The position numbers and the translations under genes are program-made. The notes under the pieces are model-generated. The model searched no databases. It had not been told where the DNA came from and worked only from the letters and a program-made list of their open reading frames with translations. A stretch of DNA of 64,000 bases, taken from assembly GCF_905163445.1 (NCBI RefSeq), contig NC_053199.1, positions 16,075,501 through 16,139,500 on the forward strand. Direction: 5' to 3'. Positions 41,824-53,399 of this stretch are shown here, piece by piece (position 1 is the first letter of the stretch; each line of letters starts with the position of its first letter). This DNA is from Pararge aegeria. Lineage: Eukaryota; Arthropoda; Insecta; Lepidoptera; Nymphalidae.

Positions 41824-41950
41824 CACTGGCGTGCACCGGGTTCCTTACCAGGGTAAGTATTCAGCAGGTCAATTGAATAAAAATGGCAAAAATATATATC
41901 AATTTCAGGGTAGGCAGTTCTTTTGTGGATGTATGAAGTGCACGCCACTG
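41824..41950. mobile_element. hAT-type MITE, 127 bp, with 8-bp target duplication
   Basis: Ends CACTGGCGTGCAC and GTGCACGCCACTG are 13-bp inverted termini with one mismatch. GGGGTAGG occurs immediately on both sides (41816-41823 and 41951-41958). An 8-bp duplication plus CA...TG ends is the hAT signature. It is inserted in the T2 tail above. CAGTGGCGTGCATAG at 46103 is a likely second copy's left end. Confidence 0.8.
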
Positions 41951-41958
41951 GGGGTAGG

Positions 41959-42987
41959 TATAACTTCATTTTTCCACTTGCTTTAACAGGAGGATCATTA
42001 AGCCGTATTTCTTGTCAGGATATAAGCAGGCGATAAAATTTTTGTTTTCCTAGCTTTAATGATTTAATGATATAAAAAATACTAAGTCAGTGTTGATCTT
42101 TACAGCCAGGGTCAAGCACCTCTCGACTTTTTTGCATCTCAGTATTTCAAGGAAAAATATGATATAAAGAAATAGAACATTCGGCCTTGCTTGCAATAAG
42201 TTTATTAATACATACCATCTCTGCTGATAAACTGTCACATTGACACACGATAATTGCGCGACCTCCGCTCACCGTCAAGTGAGAAGTGGTACCACTTTAG
42301 TTTGCTATAGCAGCTGACCATATAACGTTAAATGATTACAGTAGCGAAATATAACCCTGAAAGCTTAAAGCTATACTTACTGGTGTATCTATTAAATCTT
42401 ATTATAAGACTAAAATAGTTGGAAAATCCAGCACGCCTCGTAATCTCATTCTTTATATTAAAAATGAGATAATTTGTAAATAATAATTAAAGTACATCTA
42501 ATTATACCTTGAAAAGTAATAGGCTTCTATTCCTCAAAATACTGATGGCTATAAAAAAAAACAACTCGATAAGTGAAGTATTTCGCTCGTTATCTTGACC
42601 ACAAGATACGGGATCCGCACATACAGACACTCGGACGTCCCAAACAGAACTTTTTTAAACATTTTTTTAATTAATTTAAATAATAAAAAGAGATTTAAAA
42701 ATATCATGAGTGGTAAAAATAGTGTTTTTTCTTAACATTTGTCTATTTATATTCACTTATAAAAGCAATAAAGAATAAAAAAAGTGACATTTTAAGTTGG
42801 AGAATCACTCGGTGTGCATAAACTGACAGTAATACCTCAACGCTTCGCTTATGAGGCGTGCAAAAATAATTCTTCTTTCTCTTGCCCTTATCCTACGCTC
42901 TTTAGAGTCGATTCTATATGTCTCCTTCAAACTTGAAAACATAGACTTATTATATTGGTTTTGGCGTATTTTTAAGACCGGTCGCCT
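41959..42987. other. No recognisable gene
   Basis: No domain-bearing frame. The small basic minus-strand frame at 42805-42996 (rich in R and E) lies in low-complexity repeat-like sequence. Confidence 0.35.
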
Positions 42988-43452
42988 TGCTATCAACCCT
43001 TTTTTGGAATGGACTAACCAGGGCTTTTTAAAGGGCCCAGACGTAATGTTTTAATTCCCCTTTAGTGTTTAAAGTTTCCCTGGTCGATTTCAGAAACAGT
43101 GGTTTTTTTATTCCACTACAAGTTAGCCCTGGACTGCAATCTCACCTGGTGGAAAATGATGATGCAGTCTAAGATGGTAGCGGGCTTACCTGATAGGGAG
43201 TGTGGTAGTCACTAATCGGTTTCTACGCGACATCGAACCGGGACACTAAAACGCGTAGCGGCACGTCTTTGCCGGTAGGGTGGTAACTAGCCACGGCCAA
43301 AGCCTCCCACGAGACAAACAAAAGAAACAGCTTGCTATCAACCCTTCTTAGGGATGTTAATTCTCTTGGTGGAAACCTTTCAAAGGGCCCAAGCGTAATC
43401 TTTTAATTCCCTTCTATAACGCAGTTTCCCTGGCCGATTTCAGAAACGGTGG
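42988..43452. repeat. Direct repeats flanking a SINE S3
   Basis: 42988-43103 and 43331-43452 are related: CTTGCTATCAACCCTT, AAGGGCCCA, ACGTAAT(G/C)TTTTAATTCCC-like and GTTTCCCTGG(T/C)CGATTTCAG. Between them a minus-strand S3 SINE (43105-43320) carries the inverse of CGTGGCTAGTTACCACC and its TTGTAGTGG end. Confidence 0.65.
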
Positions 43453-43472
43453 TTAATTTTTCAGAGAGATTT

Positions 43473-43779
43473 TCCAACTAGACGATATTATAGTGCTCAT
43501 GTGTGTGCGCAAACACAGGTGCATTCTCTATTCCTATATCTTACTTTCATAGTCCGAAGGGACCAGATACAACACGACCGGAAAGAGGGCACGTGCAGGA
43601 CCGACAACTTAACCTGCTCTGCGAAGCGCGACGGTACACCGCCAATATCCAAACTCCGAGTTGGTACTAAGATTTTTTTCATAGTAAATCCCAATACTAT
43701 TTATTGGCCTGACTCGGGAATCGCACCCAGGATATCGTGAACTGCAGTCAAACATCCTAACCACTAGATCAACGAGGCA
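43473..43779 (-). mobile_element. SINE S4, best copy
   Basis: Minus strand: TGCCTCGTTGATCTAGTGG head, GTTAGGATGTTTGACTGCAG, B-box-like GGGTGCGATTCCCGAGTC, AATAAATAGTATTGGG, then a body with GGCGGTGTACCGTCGCGCTT and TCCCTTCGGACTATGAAAG. tRNA-derived. Confidence 0.7.
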
Positions 43780-43796
43780 TTTGTCTTTCAATATTT

Positions 43797-44512
43797 GATC
43801 GACCCTGCTTTCTAAGCCCAAGCCCGTGGGTTCGATTCCCACAACTGGAAAATGTTTGTGTGGTGAACGTGATTGTTTTAGTGTCTGGGTGTTTATCTGT
43901 ATATATATAATAAGTATTTATGAATTAATAAATACACTTCTATCGATTCGTACACCACAGAAATACACATACAATAAAGCATTAATGTAGAAGGTACTTT
44001 TAGTACTTTTAGGCGTTATCGCTATATAGCGATCTCTTCCAGGCAACCAAAGACATACGAGAAAATGCTCATATCGGCAGTTGGTACAACATAATAATAA
44101 TTACTACTTACAACATAAACATAACGTATAATGTACATATTAAACAACCTATAAATGATATATACGAAAATATAATATATAATCATATAAATATTCATCA
44201 GCTATCTTAGTACCTGTAAAACAGTCTACGCTTACTTTGGGGCTAGATGGCTTTTTATTTATTTATTTATTTAAAAGTTCACAAAAAAGAAATACTTATA
44301 GTTAGCATCAGAAAACAACCCAGGTTTGTAATATATGCTAACAGAGAATTTAGTCTAGGTACGTCAACTACAGAACATTGTTACCAGTTTAACATGTTAT
44401 AAAAATTATCATAAGTGACTTAAAGAGTAGGATTTCAGTTTTTTCTTAATATTACGAGGATTCATATCGTCTCCTAGATGTGTGTATTGTCGTAGTATAT
44501 TTACTTATTTAT
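43797..44512 (+). mobile_element. SINE S2 with two nested insertions
   Basis: S2 head fragment from GACCCTGCTTTCTAAGCCC with B box GGTTCGATTCC to 43923. A minus T1 LINE tail interrupts it at 43924-44165 (GTACACCACAG, TATCGCTATATAGCGATCTC). S2 resumes (TTCATCAGCTATCTTAGTAC, ACTTTGGGGCTAGATGG) to 44251, is interrupted again by 44252-44476 (TTTATTTATTTATTT start, possibly another minus-strand tail), and ends ATGTGTGTATTGTCGTAGTA at 44477-44512. Confidence 0.7.
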
Positions 44513-45127
44513 AAAAAAAACCTTTTTAATCGAAAAGACAGTCGGTGTCCCTAAGAACCCGCATGGTACGTATCATTCCGGACTCTCTGAAGTACCGAAA
44601 TTTAACAAAGACTTAATTATTCAAGACATGAGAAAGGTGTAGGTAAGGTATAGAGGAATATTTGCGTCATAAATACTAAATGATTGAGCCAAAACAAATG
44701 GTACACTTTCCCTCTAAAACATAACACTGCCTTTCTATTTAAATATGGACAAAATGTATGTGTGTCTGTAATTAACACCTAGGGAATGTAACATTGTTTC
44801 ACAGCACTTTTCCTTGGCTTTAATTCAATACTCTTAGAATGTCGTGGTTGTCATCTGATGTCGGACGGACGTCCACATGGACAAAGATGCCATTTATGAA
44901 GACTAACCTTCTAAGAAAGTCAAATTGGTGCCTTACCTCTTAACCCGCAGAACAACTTTGTGATGAGATATTTTATGGATCAGTCTTTTATTTGTAACGT
45001 ATTTAAAAACAAGGAGGTTTTAAATTTGAGAACTTTATTTCTGTATATTTGTTACTCAGTTACTCCGCCAATTATTGACCCATTTAAATGATTCATTTTG
45101 GTTTTGTACCAAAATCAAGTGTAAGTT
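44513..45127. other. No recognisable gene or repeat
   Basis: About 600 bases, no domain, no repeat family shared within the window. Confidence 0.35.
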
Positions 45128-45390
45128 AAGTATTTATTTATTCAAATAGGCGCACATAGATGGCACTTTTTGATGCGTATAGAAATGAGTTGATGGGGTA
45201 ACTAAATTTGTCAACTTAAATCCAAAGCTACGAGGGTTCGAAACGCGCCCTGGACTAAGAAGAAGCTCACAACAAACTTAGCCGGTTGTTTTTTTTTTTT
45301 GTAATAACCATCATTGACATTTAAAACGATTAAAGAAGCAACCTGGTTAGAGCAATAATTTACACCCAAGCATTTTTATCGAGGGAGAAA
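45128..45390 (-). mobile_element. LINE C-terminus and 3' end, family T3
   Basis: Plus-strand reading: TTATTCAAATAGGCGCACAT, AGCTACGAGGGTTCGAAACG, ACAACAAACTTAGCCGG, a T-run, then CAACCTGGTTAGAGCAATAA and CACCCAAGCATTTTTATCG (ORF2 end). Confidence 0.7.
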
Positions 45391-45642
45391 TCAAGGGAAC
45401 TCTTCAAATATTGTAGGCATATTATATTTAATATAACGTAGAAAATCTAGGTATTTTCCTTGCTACTATATAAAAGGAAATCGTATCTACCTATTTACAA
45501 ATTAGTAAGTTTTATAATTTTATTTGCACAGACTGAAATGAAATGTTGTAGAAAATATTTATTTATTGTTTCTAACTTGTTAAAAAAGTGCGCTTTTTTT
45601 GAAATTATTCATCTACAAGCGTTTGGTTGCAAAAATTTGTGA

Positions 45643-45950
45643 TGCTATTTTGCAGTCTAAGATTGTAGCTAGCTGATCTATTATGGGTATATGTCAATTC
45701 TTTAAACCCATAACTCTAAGGGGGTTTACGCGGCATCGTACCGGAGCGTTAAACCTCTAGGCGTCTCCTTTTTGTCGTGTGGTTGGTAACTGGCATATTA
45801 TTATTAAACTCTTTATTTGTATACCACAACATTTAAAATATAACAAAAACAGAAACATCGATAGAAGTAGTAATACAAAAGGCGGCCTTATCGCTTAATA
45901 GCGATCTCTGCCAGGCAACCTTAGAATTAGGAAAAAAAAGAAGAGGAGAA
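45643..45950 (-). mobile_element. SINE S3 fragment and T1 LINE tail
   Basis: 45643-45795 is a diverged S3 (TGCAGTCTAAGATTGTAGC, GTTTACGCGGCATCGTACCG, GGTTGGTAACTGGC). 45797-45950 is a minus T1 tail (AACTCTTTATTTGTATACC, GGCGGCCTTATCGCTTAATA, TCTGCCAGGCAACCTTAG). Confidence 0.6.
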
Positions 45951-46457
45951 TAGACGGCATACACAGCTGAATCCTCGCTAAAACAGGCAAGAGAAAATTC
46001 AGATATTAATTATTCCCAACTTGCCCCCGCAAGAGAACCCGTGACCTCCCATTTATAAGACCAAAGCGCGTGTTGACTTGCACACGAATGGTTCCGTACC
46101 GACAGTGGCGTGCATAGAGGGTATGCACAGGGTATGCAGATGATATAAAACGAAAAAAAAAACTCCAGTACGAGTTATAAATACTTAAGGGTATAGCTTT
46201 TTATAACTTTTACAATGCCTATCCTTAAGTTTTTTTTTTAACTTGTCCTGGAAAAACAAGATAAACATTTAAAACTAAACGATCTAGCAAAAAACATCGA
46301 AGACACGTTTTATGAATGGGAAACAATTTGTAGTTACAGCGGCCCACATTCTGTTAAAATTTTGACTCTCTGCTTGTTCATGACTGTCCGCTGACGGACA
46401 GATGAACGGACAGGTGGACAGTGGAGGTGTAGTAATTGAGTAACGTTGGCACGTTTC

Positions 46458-46712
46458 AAATTCAGATTCAAATTCCAAAATTCTTTATTCATGTAGGCCT
46501 TTCACTGACACTTAAAACGCGTTCAAACAAAATTATGTATTGATATTAACATTTATGTATGTCAATTAGTTTGGCTATGAAGTTAGAGAAATTCCTCCCT
46601 TTTATTTACAACTGTTACAATGCAAAATTCATTTATTTCAATAAATCTTAATATAAGCACTTTTGAAACGTCAAGTCGTTCTGTGTGTAGTGTCTCTACC
46701 ACCTCTACCATC
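46458..46712 (-). mobile_element. T3 and T2 LINE tails with flanking direct repeat
   Basis: 46458-46530 is a T3 tail (GATTCAAATTCCAAAATTC, CATGTAGGCCTTTCACTGAC). 46621-46712 is a T2 tail (ATTCATTTATTTCAATAAAT, CACTTTTGAAACGTCAAGTC, CTCTACCACC). The phrase GGCTATGAAGTTAGAGAAAT (from about 46572) recurs as AGCTATGAAGTTAGAGAAAT (from about 46744) on the far side of the T2 tail. Confidence 0.5.
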
Positions 46713-47259
46713 TATTTTTCTATAAGTAAACATATGCCAATTTAGCTATGAAGTTAGAGAAATTCATTATATATAAGCTAATTTTTCTATACCTAAGCTT
46801 ACTTTTTTATATAAACTTTTAACTTACGGAGAGACTTCTGAAGGATTTCATCCGGTAATTTTCCATAAAATCGGATACAGTTTTACTTCAATTTACCAAT
46901 TTTTTGTAGCCCAGTAAACTGCGTACATGTTTTTCTTCTTTGAAATTTGTTATTTTGTTATTAGATACGGACTCCTAAAAACACTAAACGTACACCACAG
47001 CTGTTAAATACATGCAACATGCATGATTAATTACTATAAATATTAATAGTTAAAATACAATATTCTATTTTGTTTTGTTGCACAAAAGAACGTTACTAGA
47101 AATGAGCATTATCGACTAGTCAACGACCTTGTGAGTATAATTACTATACCTAAATCTACAGGGTGATAGATATTATCGTTGCTATAAACATTTGACACCA
47201 CATTCACTTGTCACTGCACTTCATCCTTGCCGAAAACATGTAAATGTATTATTTTATAG

Positions 47260-47455
47260 AAGCTGTCCACGCGGACGCATCGCTCACTCAAGTAAGAGAG
47301 AGACAGATGTCGAACGCGGAGGCCTACTGTGCCTCTTTGTCGCTCGTTCCGCGCTCTCGCTTGCACTTCAAGCCTTGAATGGAACGCCTCAGAGCGAGGT
47401 AACGCCGCATGCGTCATGTTTTTTCATGCGTGCAGCCGGCTCCATCGAATTGTAA
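47260..47455. other. GC-rich island
   Basis: Rich in CG and GAGA-like motifs (AAGTAAGAGAGAGACAG, GCGCTCTCGCTTGCACTTC, AGCGAGGTAACGCC). An 87-codon plus-strand frame (47192-47455) and a 68-codon minus frame overlap it, neither recognisable. AG|GTAACG could be a splice donor, so a promoter plus 5' exon is one reading. Confidence 0.3.
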
Positions 47456-47697
47456 GACGTTGTCACGTCAAAAACCTTCGATTTTAACAATGTGTGTTAA
47501 TATCATCATGATCATCAATATACTATGACAGCCGACTGCTGGACTAAAAGCCTCTGCAACGGAAAGGTTTAAACAAACAAATTAATATACTACGACAATA
47601 TACGACATATGGATTGGTGATCGCATATATAGTAGTAGTAGCAAAGAGGACGCTACCTGTTATGCAATATATTATAAAATACTATAATAAATAATAA

Positions 47698-47943
47698 ATA
47701 AATGTACCACGACAATGCGCACATCACTATATAGGCCAAAAGTAGGCGTAGCTTGTGTTATGGTTGATTGAATATTTTTATGAATAATATGCATAAATAC
47801 TTATAATATACAGACAAACACCCATACACTGAAACACAGTCATTTTTTTATCACACAGACATTTTACAGTAATGGGAATCGAACCACCAGCCATGGACTC
47901 AGAAAGCAGGGGCAATGCCCACTGAGTCAATCGGCCGTCAATA
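47698..47943 (-). mobile_element. SINE S2
   Basis: Minus strand: TTGACGGCCGATTGACTCAG head, B box GGTTCGATTCC (AACCACC variant inverted), GTGTTTGTCTGTATATTATA and CTACTTTTGGCCTATATAGT. The A box is altered. Confidence 0.75.
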
Positions 47944-48140
47944 ATTGTAATTGGTCATGCACCAGGGATGTTTATGTAAGAAAAAAATATCCGAGTAAAT
48001 ACACCATGTATAAGAAATACGTAAATCATATTGAGTAGGCGAGAGATTGGCGAATGACGAAAGATTCTTTAAAATAAAAAAGTAGATTTTCATTCATTAT
48101 TCGTATTTACTACTTTCCTTTTTTAACAGGTTTGTTTGAA

Positions 48141-48200
48141 TTCGATCTCACCTGATGGTAAGTGATGATGCAACTCGAGATGGAATGCGCTAGCATTGAA
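48141..48200 (-). mobile_element. SINE S3 end fragment
   Basis: GATCTCACCTGATGGTAAGT and GATGATGCAACTCGAGATGG, the 3' part of S3 inverted. Confidence 0.5.
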
Positions 48201-48328
48201 GAAACGCGACAGCCGATAAATAAACTTACCTCCAAGCTTCAACTACTCAAGCCTTTTCGTTCACATATATCGACGTCATTACAATTATAGTTATTAATAT
48301 TGGATAGAAGCAGGCGTTACTTTGCGAA

Positions 48329-48445
48329 TACACTTTTATTGTACACCAAAGAAAAAAGTAGTTACACATAGAGCAAAACAAGCAAACAAGTACAATTTGG
48401 TGTACTTATCGCTACATAGCGATTTCTTCCAACAAGCAAAGACGC
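48329..48445 (-). mobile_element. LINE 3' end, family T1
   Basis: AATACACTTTTATTGTACAC, AGTACAATTTGGTGTACTTA, TCGCTACATAGCGATTTCTT. Confidence 0.7.
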
Positions 48446-48925
48446 AAAAGAAGAAACATAGATAAATAGTAGATAAAAAGTTCGTGACAGAAACCCCAAT
48501 TTGCTGGGTAGCAACTATGCTTAGGTTTCACTCAAAGTTTTAATCCCGACCGAAGAAACAAACGTTAAACGTTCTCGTTTGTTGTTTGTTAAACACGCTA
48601 TGGCCACATAAAATGGTTCGGCGCCGTTGTAAAAAAATCAAAAATGTTGATCTCGGCAATAGCTCCCAGCCAGAGAGCCATTCTATTTTTAAACTACTGT
48701 CATTGATGTTTACTTTTATCTGCCGTACCTAATCGAATTTTAAATGTTTTGTAACGAATGTTATATATAGGTAAAATAAATACTTTAACAAGCAAAGACG
48801 CAAAAGAAAAAACATAGATAAATAGTAGATAAGAAGTTTGTGTCAGAAACCCCAATTTGCTGGGTAGCAACTATGCTTAGGTTTCACTCAAAGTTTTAAT
48901 CCCGACCGAAGAAACAAACGTGGAA
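48436..48925 (+). repeat. Direct duplication of about 133 bp
   Basis: 48436-48568 and 48790-48925 share AAGCAAAGACGCAAAAGAA, AACATAGATAAATAGTAGAT, CAGAAACCCCAATTTGCTGG and TTTAATCCCGACCGAAGAAA with few differences. The ~220 bp between is not shared. Non-coding. Confidence 0.75.
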
Positions 48926-49386
48926 CCTCGAGAGACGAAGTTGAATATGCTGAACTTTGGACAAACGATCCAATTGAATAAGAGGTTGCCCACCAATAAT
49001 ACGGTCGCCCGAGTGATATTTAGGTCAAGATGTATTCCGTGTTCTAGGGGCCAGATTTTTATCAATACTATGATGACGCGGCAATAATATCTCGAAGAGC
49101 CCAGACTTCTCTGAGAAGTGTGATTGAAGTAGGTGGTTGACCTTGGGCAAGGTCCATTCCCATTCGTGTACGCATCGAACGCGTAGACTTTGTTGATGCT
49201 CCTAGCTTTTATAGGATCCTGGTAATTTTAGAATTAGATATAATTTTGGCACTAGTGGATTCTGTTTTAAGGAGATCGGTGTTGAGTTTGGCATGGGCAG
49301 GATACATTTTCTCCGCAGAAAGTACAAAATGATTATCTTGTCCACGGTTTTAACAAAAATAATATCCAAATAAGCGGTATTAATTA
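48926..49386. other. No recognisable gene
   Basis: Open frames are short. The 62-codon minus frame at 48877-49065 has no recognised domain. Confidence 0.3.
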
Positions 49387-49665
49387 AGCGGTGATAGCCA
49401 AACGGTTAGGGTTTAGTCTTCCCGTTCGATGGAAACGAGTTGGATCCCAAGGCAACTCTAACTTTTCGGGGTATGTGCGTTTTTAAATTAAGCAATCAAA
49501 TATCAGAAAACACGTAAGAAAATCTGCATAGCTGGGAGTCTCTTCATAACGTTCTCAAAAGGCATGTGAAGTCTACAAATCCATACTAGGATTCCAAGGG
49601 TCCTTCTCGTTCTGAGTGGAGACCCGTGCCCAGTAATGGACCGGCGATGGGTTGATAATGATGAA
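49387..49665 (+). mobile_element. SINE S1, near full length
   Basis: AGCGGTGATAGCCAAACGG head, CTCTAACTTTTCGGGGTATG, TTAAGCAATCAAATATCAG, ACGTTCTCAAAAGGCATGTG, GAGACCCGTGCCCAGTAATG and GATGGGTTGATAATGATGAA. Confidence 0.8.
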
Positions 49666-50004
49666 TGGTGAATATTAAAATCTTTTTCCCTGTTCTGTGC
49701 TTTGGAAGGCGGTTAGGACAGTAATTTTATCCCTTCTCATTGAATATCCGGCAGATAAACTTTTGTCTCCTGGTGTTTTGTTTTTTAAGTTAAACGTGTG
49801 AATGTGGAGACTTCTGGATCGGATTAAGTTGGTCGCTAGGTGGAATTAGTAGATTGGTTGCTTGGAAATGATTTCTAAGTGATATAAGTCTGATGCGATA
49901 CATGAACGAGGATTTAAGATCAACCATCATCCTACAGTTTAGGCACTTTTCAACTTCTTTTCTTCATCTAATTCCGCCAATGTCCTACAGTTTTAAAGTC
50001 AAAT

Positions 50005-50235
50005 ATTTCTTTTTTCAAATAGGCACATAGATGGCACTTTTGATACGTTTATTACATTCAAAACGTGTACATACTACATAGCAGTGAGTAGTGATGGCGA
50101 TAACTACATTCGTAAACTTAATACTAAAGCTTCATGAGTCTACCAGCCCAGGGCGCGTTTGGAAGAAAGCCCACAACAAACTAAGCCGGGTTTTATTTTT
50201 TATTAGCACCATCTCACATTGTCATTCAACTCGCA
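50005..50235 (-). mobile_element. LINE 3' end, family T3
   Basis: TTCAAATAGGCACATAGATG, GATGGCGATAACTACATTCG, CAGGGCGCGTTTGG, CCACAACAAACTAAGCCGGG, CACCATCTCACATTGTCATT on the plus strand. Confidence 0.65.
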
Positions 50236-50810
50236 CATTCCGCATTTCAATGAGAATATCTGATATATCCAGTGCAACTTTGCCCTCTGAATCGATCCCC
50301 GCCCATTGGGATGCGAAGTGATGAAATGTTTGGTTCGTGATGCGCTGACATTCTCCAGAGCACAGAAGTCTTAAAATTCTTATGTGTTCATCTTTTCTAA
50401 CTTATTCACTTTTGAAAAACACAAACATAACTGTTAATCATAAAACGTCGTTACGTAAAATATCTCGTCTTAACATTTACTTATGAATATTCATTTAACA
50501 GTTATTGTTGAATTATGATTAATTCTGGCGGTCATTTAATTAAACAGTTTAAAAAATATGCTTTGCATACCATTTAATGATATAAATACTGGCAAAATAA
50601 TTGATTATAAACATGCGTTGCATAATGCACAGACGGATATTATAACACAGTAATTACGAAATACCTACTAGTACTCGTATCTCCAGAACCGATTTTGACA
50701 GGAACATTTACCATAAAAGTAGAGGATTATAAAAGTTTTTTTTTCACAGAAGAAGGCGGCAGACGAAAATTAACTTCAATTAGTATTTCTATTTCTATCT
50801 TTATATATAT

Positions 50811-51106
50811 ATTTCATGTGCGTGTGTATGTCACTGAACTCCTCCTAAACGGCTGGACCGATTTCAGTGAATTTTTTGGTATGCTTTTGGGTGGCACCCT
50901 GGATGGTTTAGATGCACAAATCAGCCCGACAAATGGCGCTGGGGTCCGCTAGTATATTAATATATTTCTTGTGTGCGTGTGTATGTCACTGAACTCTTCC
51001 TAAACGGCTGGACCGATTTGAATGAATTTATTGGTATGCGTTTGGGTGGCACCCTGGATGGTTTAGATTCACAAATCAGCCCGACAGATGGCGCTGGGGT
51101 CCGCTT
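50811..51106 (+). repeat. Two tandem copies of a ~140-bp repeat
   Basis: 50811-50952 and 50966-51106 share GTGTATGTCACTGAACTC, CCTAAACGGCTGGACCGATT, GGGTGGCACCCTGGATGG and GATGGCGCTGGGGTCCGC. The junction is TAGTATATTAATATATTTC. No protein; the phrase 'ctaaacggctggaccgattt' occurs in common lepidopteran repeats. Confidence 0.8.
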
Positions 51107-51311
51107 TATATTATAACAATAATTAACGTATGAGACAAACTTTTGACAGCTCGACGAACAAGTGAAAAGGACATTTACTAAAAATTATTTATGTAAACTT
51201 ATATAATTAGGACATTCGCAATATATTATTTTTATTATAACATAATAATTTTAAACATTTTATAATTAGCATAAGATTACAAATAAGCATTTTAAGTGAA
51301 TTTAGTTACTT

Positions 51312-51440
51312 ACTGAATGAACACATTTTAATTGTACACCACATGAAAATACAGAAAAATGGTAAATAAAAGTTTTACTTAAAATATACAATTAGGCGAC
51401 CTTATCGCTACATAGCGATCTCTTCCAGTCAACAAATGGC
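51312..51440 (-). mobile_element. LINE 3' end, family T1
   Basis: GAACACATTTTAATTGTACA, GGCGACCTTATCGCTACATA, GCGATCTCTTCCAGTCAACA. Confidence 0.7.
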
Positions 51441-51984
51441 GTAAAACTTGTAAATTGTATTAAACTATAATTGATCTTTTGATAGGATATCACAAGATTC
51501 AACTGAAAAATATCTCCTCCGATTCCTGTCGCCCGTTTATTTCTGATGTTGCCTAAAAAAATATATTGCAGCACAACACAAAAGCAACCTGGTAGTCATG
51601 TGCTGAATATTCAATAGCGAATACTGAATAATTGAATAATTGATTTCTAAAATGTCCGGCCATGCTCCCCTGAAGGTCAATTTGCTAACGGTGCGATGTG
51701 ACTAAGCCCAAACCAGGTGTTCGTATGCAGAACGCTCGAGGCTAAGAAAATAACCGTTAAAGGTTCAATAAATATTCCTATAACGTTACTGTTTTGTAAG
51801 ATTAGGTACCATTCCATACGATATTTAGATGTAACTCATGATTTCCACACTCCAGCGGCGTTCATGTTTTTTAAAGTTTTTCTTTTTAAACCTCAAAGAA
51901 CTCCTGTAACTAGCTGGTTTAAGATGTGTGTTGTTTGACAAGCCATGTTTTCTATGCTGATGTACACAAATCTCTGATATGTGT

Positions 51985-52085
51985 CAAAATCAAAATACAC
52001 TTTATTGTACACCATACAGAAAGCAATAACACAATTGAAACAGAGTAAAGGTACAATAGGCAGCCTTATCGCTTAAGAGCCAGGA
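51985..52085 (-). mobile_element. LINE T1 3' end in the left arm
   Basis: AAATACACTTTATTGTACAC, GGCAGCCTTATCGCTTAAGA; mirrored at 56760-56860 on the plus strand with the sequence in normal LINE orientation (GTGTACAATAAAGTGTATTT). Confidence 0.75.
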
Positions 52086-53399
52086 ACATGAAGCTTAAAT
52101 TGCTATACCTACTTCGTGAAAATTAGGCGAACCTGCATGGTACCATGCACGATGTCATTTAAACCCGCTCTGGGTGGGTTTTGATGCTCCTTTATTAATA
52201 TTGTACACGGTTTCTGTATATTCTTAATTCTGTAGATCTATTAATAGGTTTTAAGGAAATATTCAATCGCAATGAAAAAAAAATTACTAACTAGTCTAGT
52301 TAGCTAGTCAAGGGCTAGTTGAGATATCAAGTCAAGAAGACAGATTCTTTTCAAGAAATTCGCCTTTCACGACCTGACGCTAACGGTCTCGATCTATTAT
52401 ACAATGTGGAAGACATTCAGTTTTATGCATTAACGTAGTGCAAGAACTCCGACTCCGGTAAGAGGGTAATTGCCCCAAAATATGTAGGAACCGTGCAAAT
52501 CATATTTCACATTGAGCAAGTTTGAAGTATAGTCATCGTTTCAAGTTGAACGGGTCCAAGCAATAAACGTCGATAGTATTTCGTTTGTCAATTTTGTGTT
52601 TACTCAAATATGTAGAGTCGAGAAATCAAAACTAAATTTCGTCTTCAACATCAAAAGCCTATAACAGTCCACTAATGGACTAAAGGCCTCTAAGAATGGG
52701 AGTACAGAGGACGCTGTTAGTTTGATGACATCCGTGGGTAGAGGGGGGACGGGTAGAGGGGGGGGGGGGGGGGTGATTAAGAACTGCGTAACCTGATGTC
52801 ACCTCACGGCATGGCTGGAAGAAATTTATTATCTTTAATATACACTTCCCCAAGTGAATGCTGCGTTTATGCATCAACGCGGGGCAGGAACAGATTCAAT
52901 CCAACGGTATCTCCGCAGCCTCTTTGCAGGGTCTGCATAGATCTGTGTCATGCAGCTCTATGAGTTAGTCACGATACTGTTTTGTGAGAAAAAGAAACAA
53001 GAAAAAGAATACAGAAACATCAAAATCAGAGCTGCCGACGCGTAAGTACTAATTTTTGTGTCTCATTGTTAGCTCATCACTTGGACCATACAAACATGAC
53101 ACACTATGAAATGTCAGAAATAATGTAAGCTCTCGATTGTTTGTGCATCGCCCTCAAAAAAGCTAATGAGTCTCATACTGTTTGAGTGAATTAGAAACGG
53201 ACGATCATTCTTTGTGGTAACGCGTATTTTACAAACCTCGAGTACCTATGTATAGCTCAACGAGTTGCGTAGCTAAATTGACAATGGGTGTGGCTCAAAG
53301 TTTGGAGGGCCAATTTTCTGGGTGGAATGCCAACTGCGCACCGGATAAATTTGTTCCAAAAAGAGGAAAAATTACACCCCCGACTAGGTGGACTTTTTT

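Noticed and set aside
42805..42996. Arg/Glu-rich small protein on the minus strand
   Set aside because: Low-complexity translation of repeat-like sequence next to the direct repeats.
50811..51106. CRISPR-like repeat-spacer array
   Set aside because: Only two long copies, eukaryotic context; a tandem dispersed repeat.
52680..52877. Proline-rich open frame (NHPPPPPSTRPPST)
   Set aside because: Produced by the G/C homopolymer and CCC-rich tract in the palindrome arm; no domain, and it is mirrored at 55971-56165.
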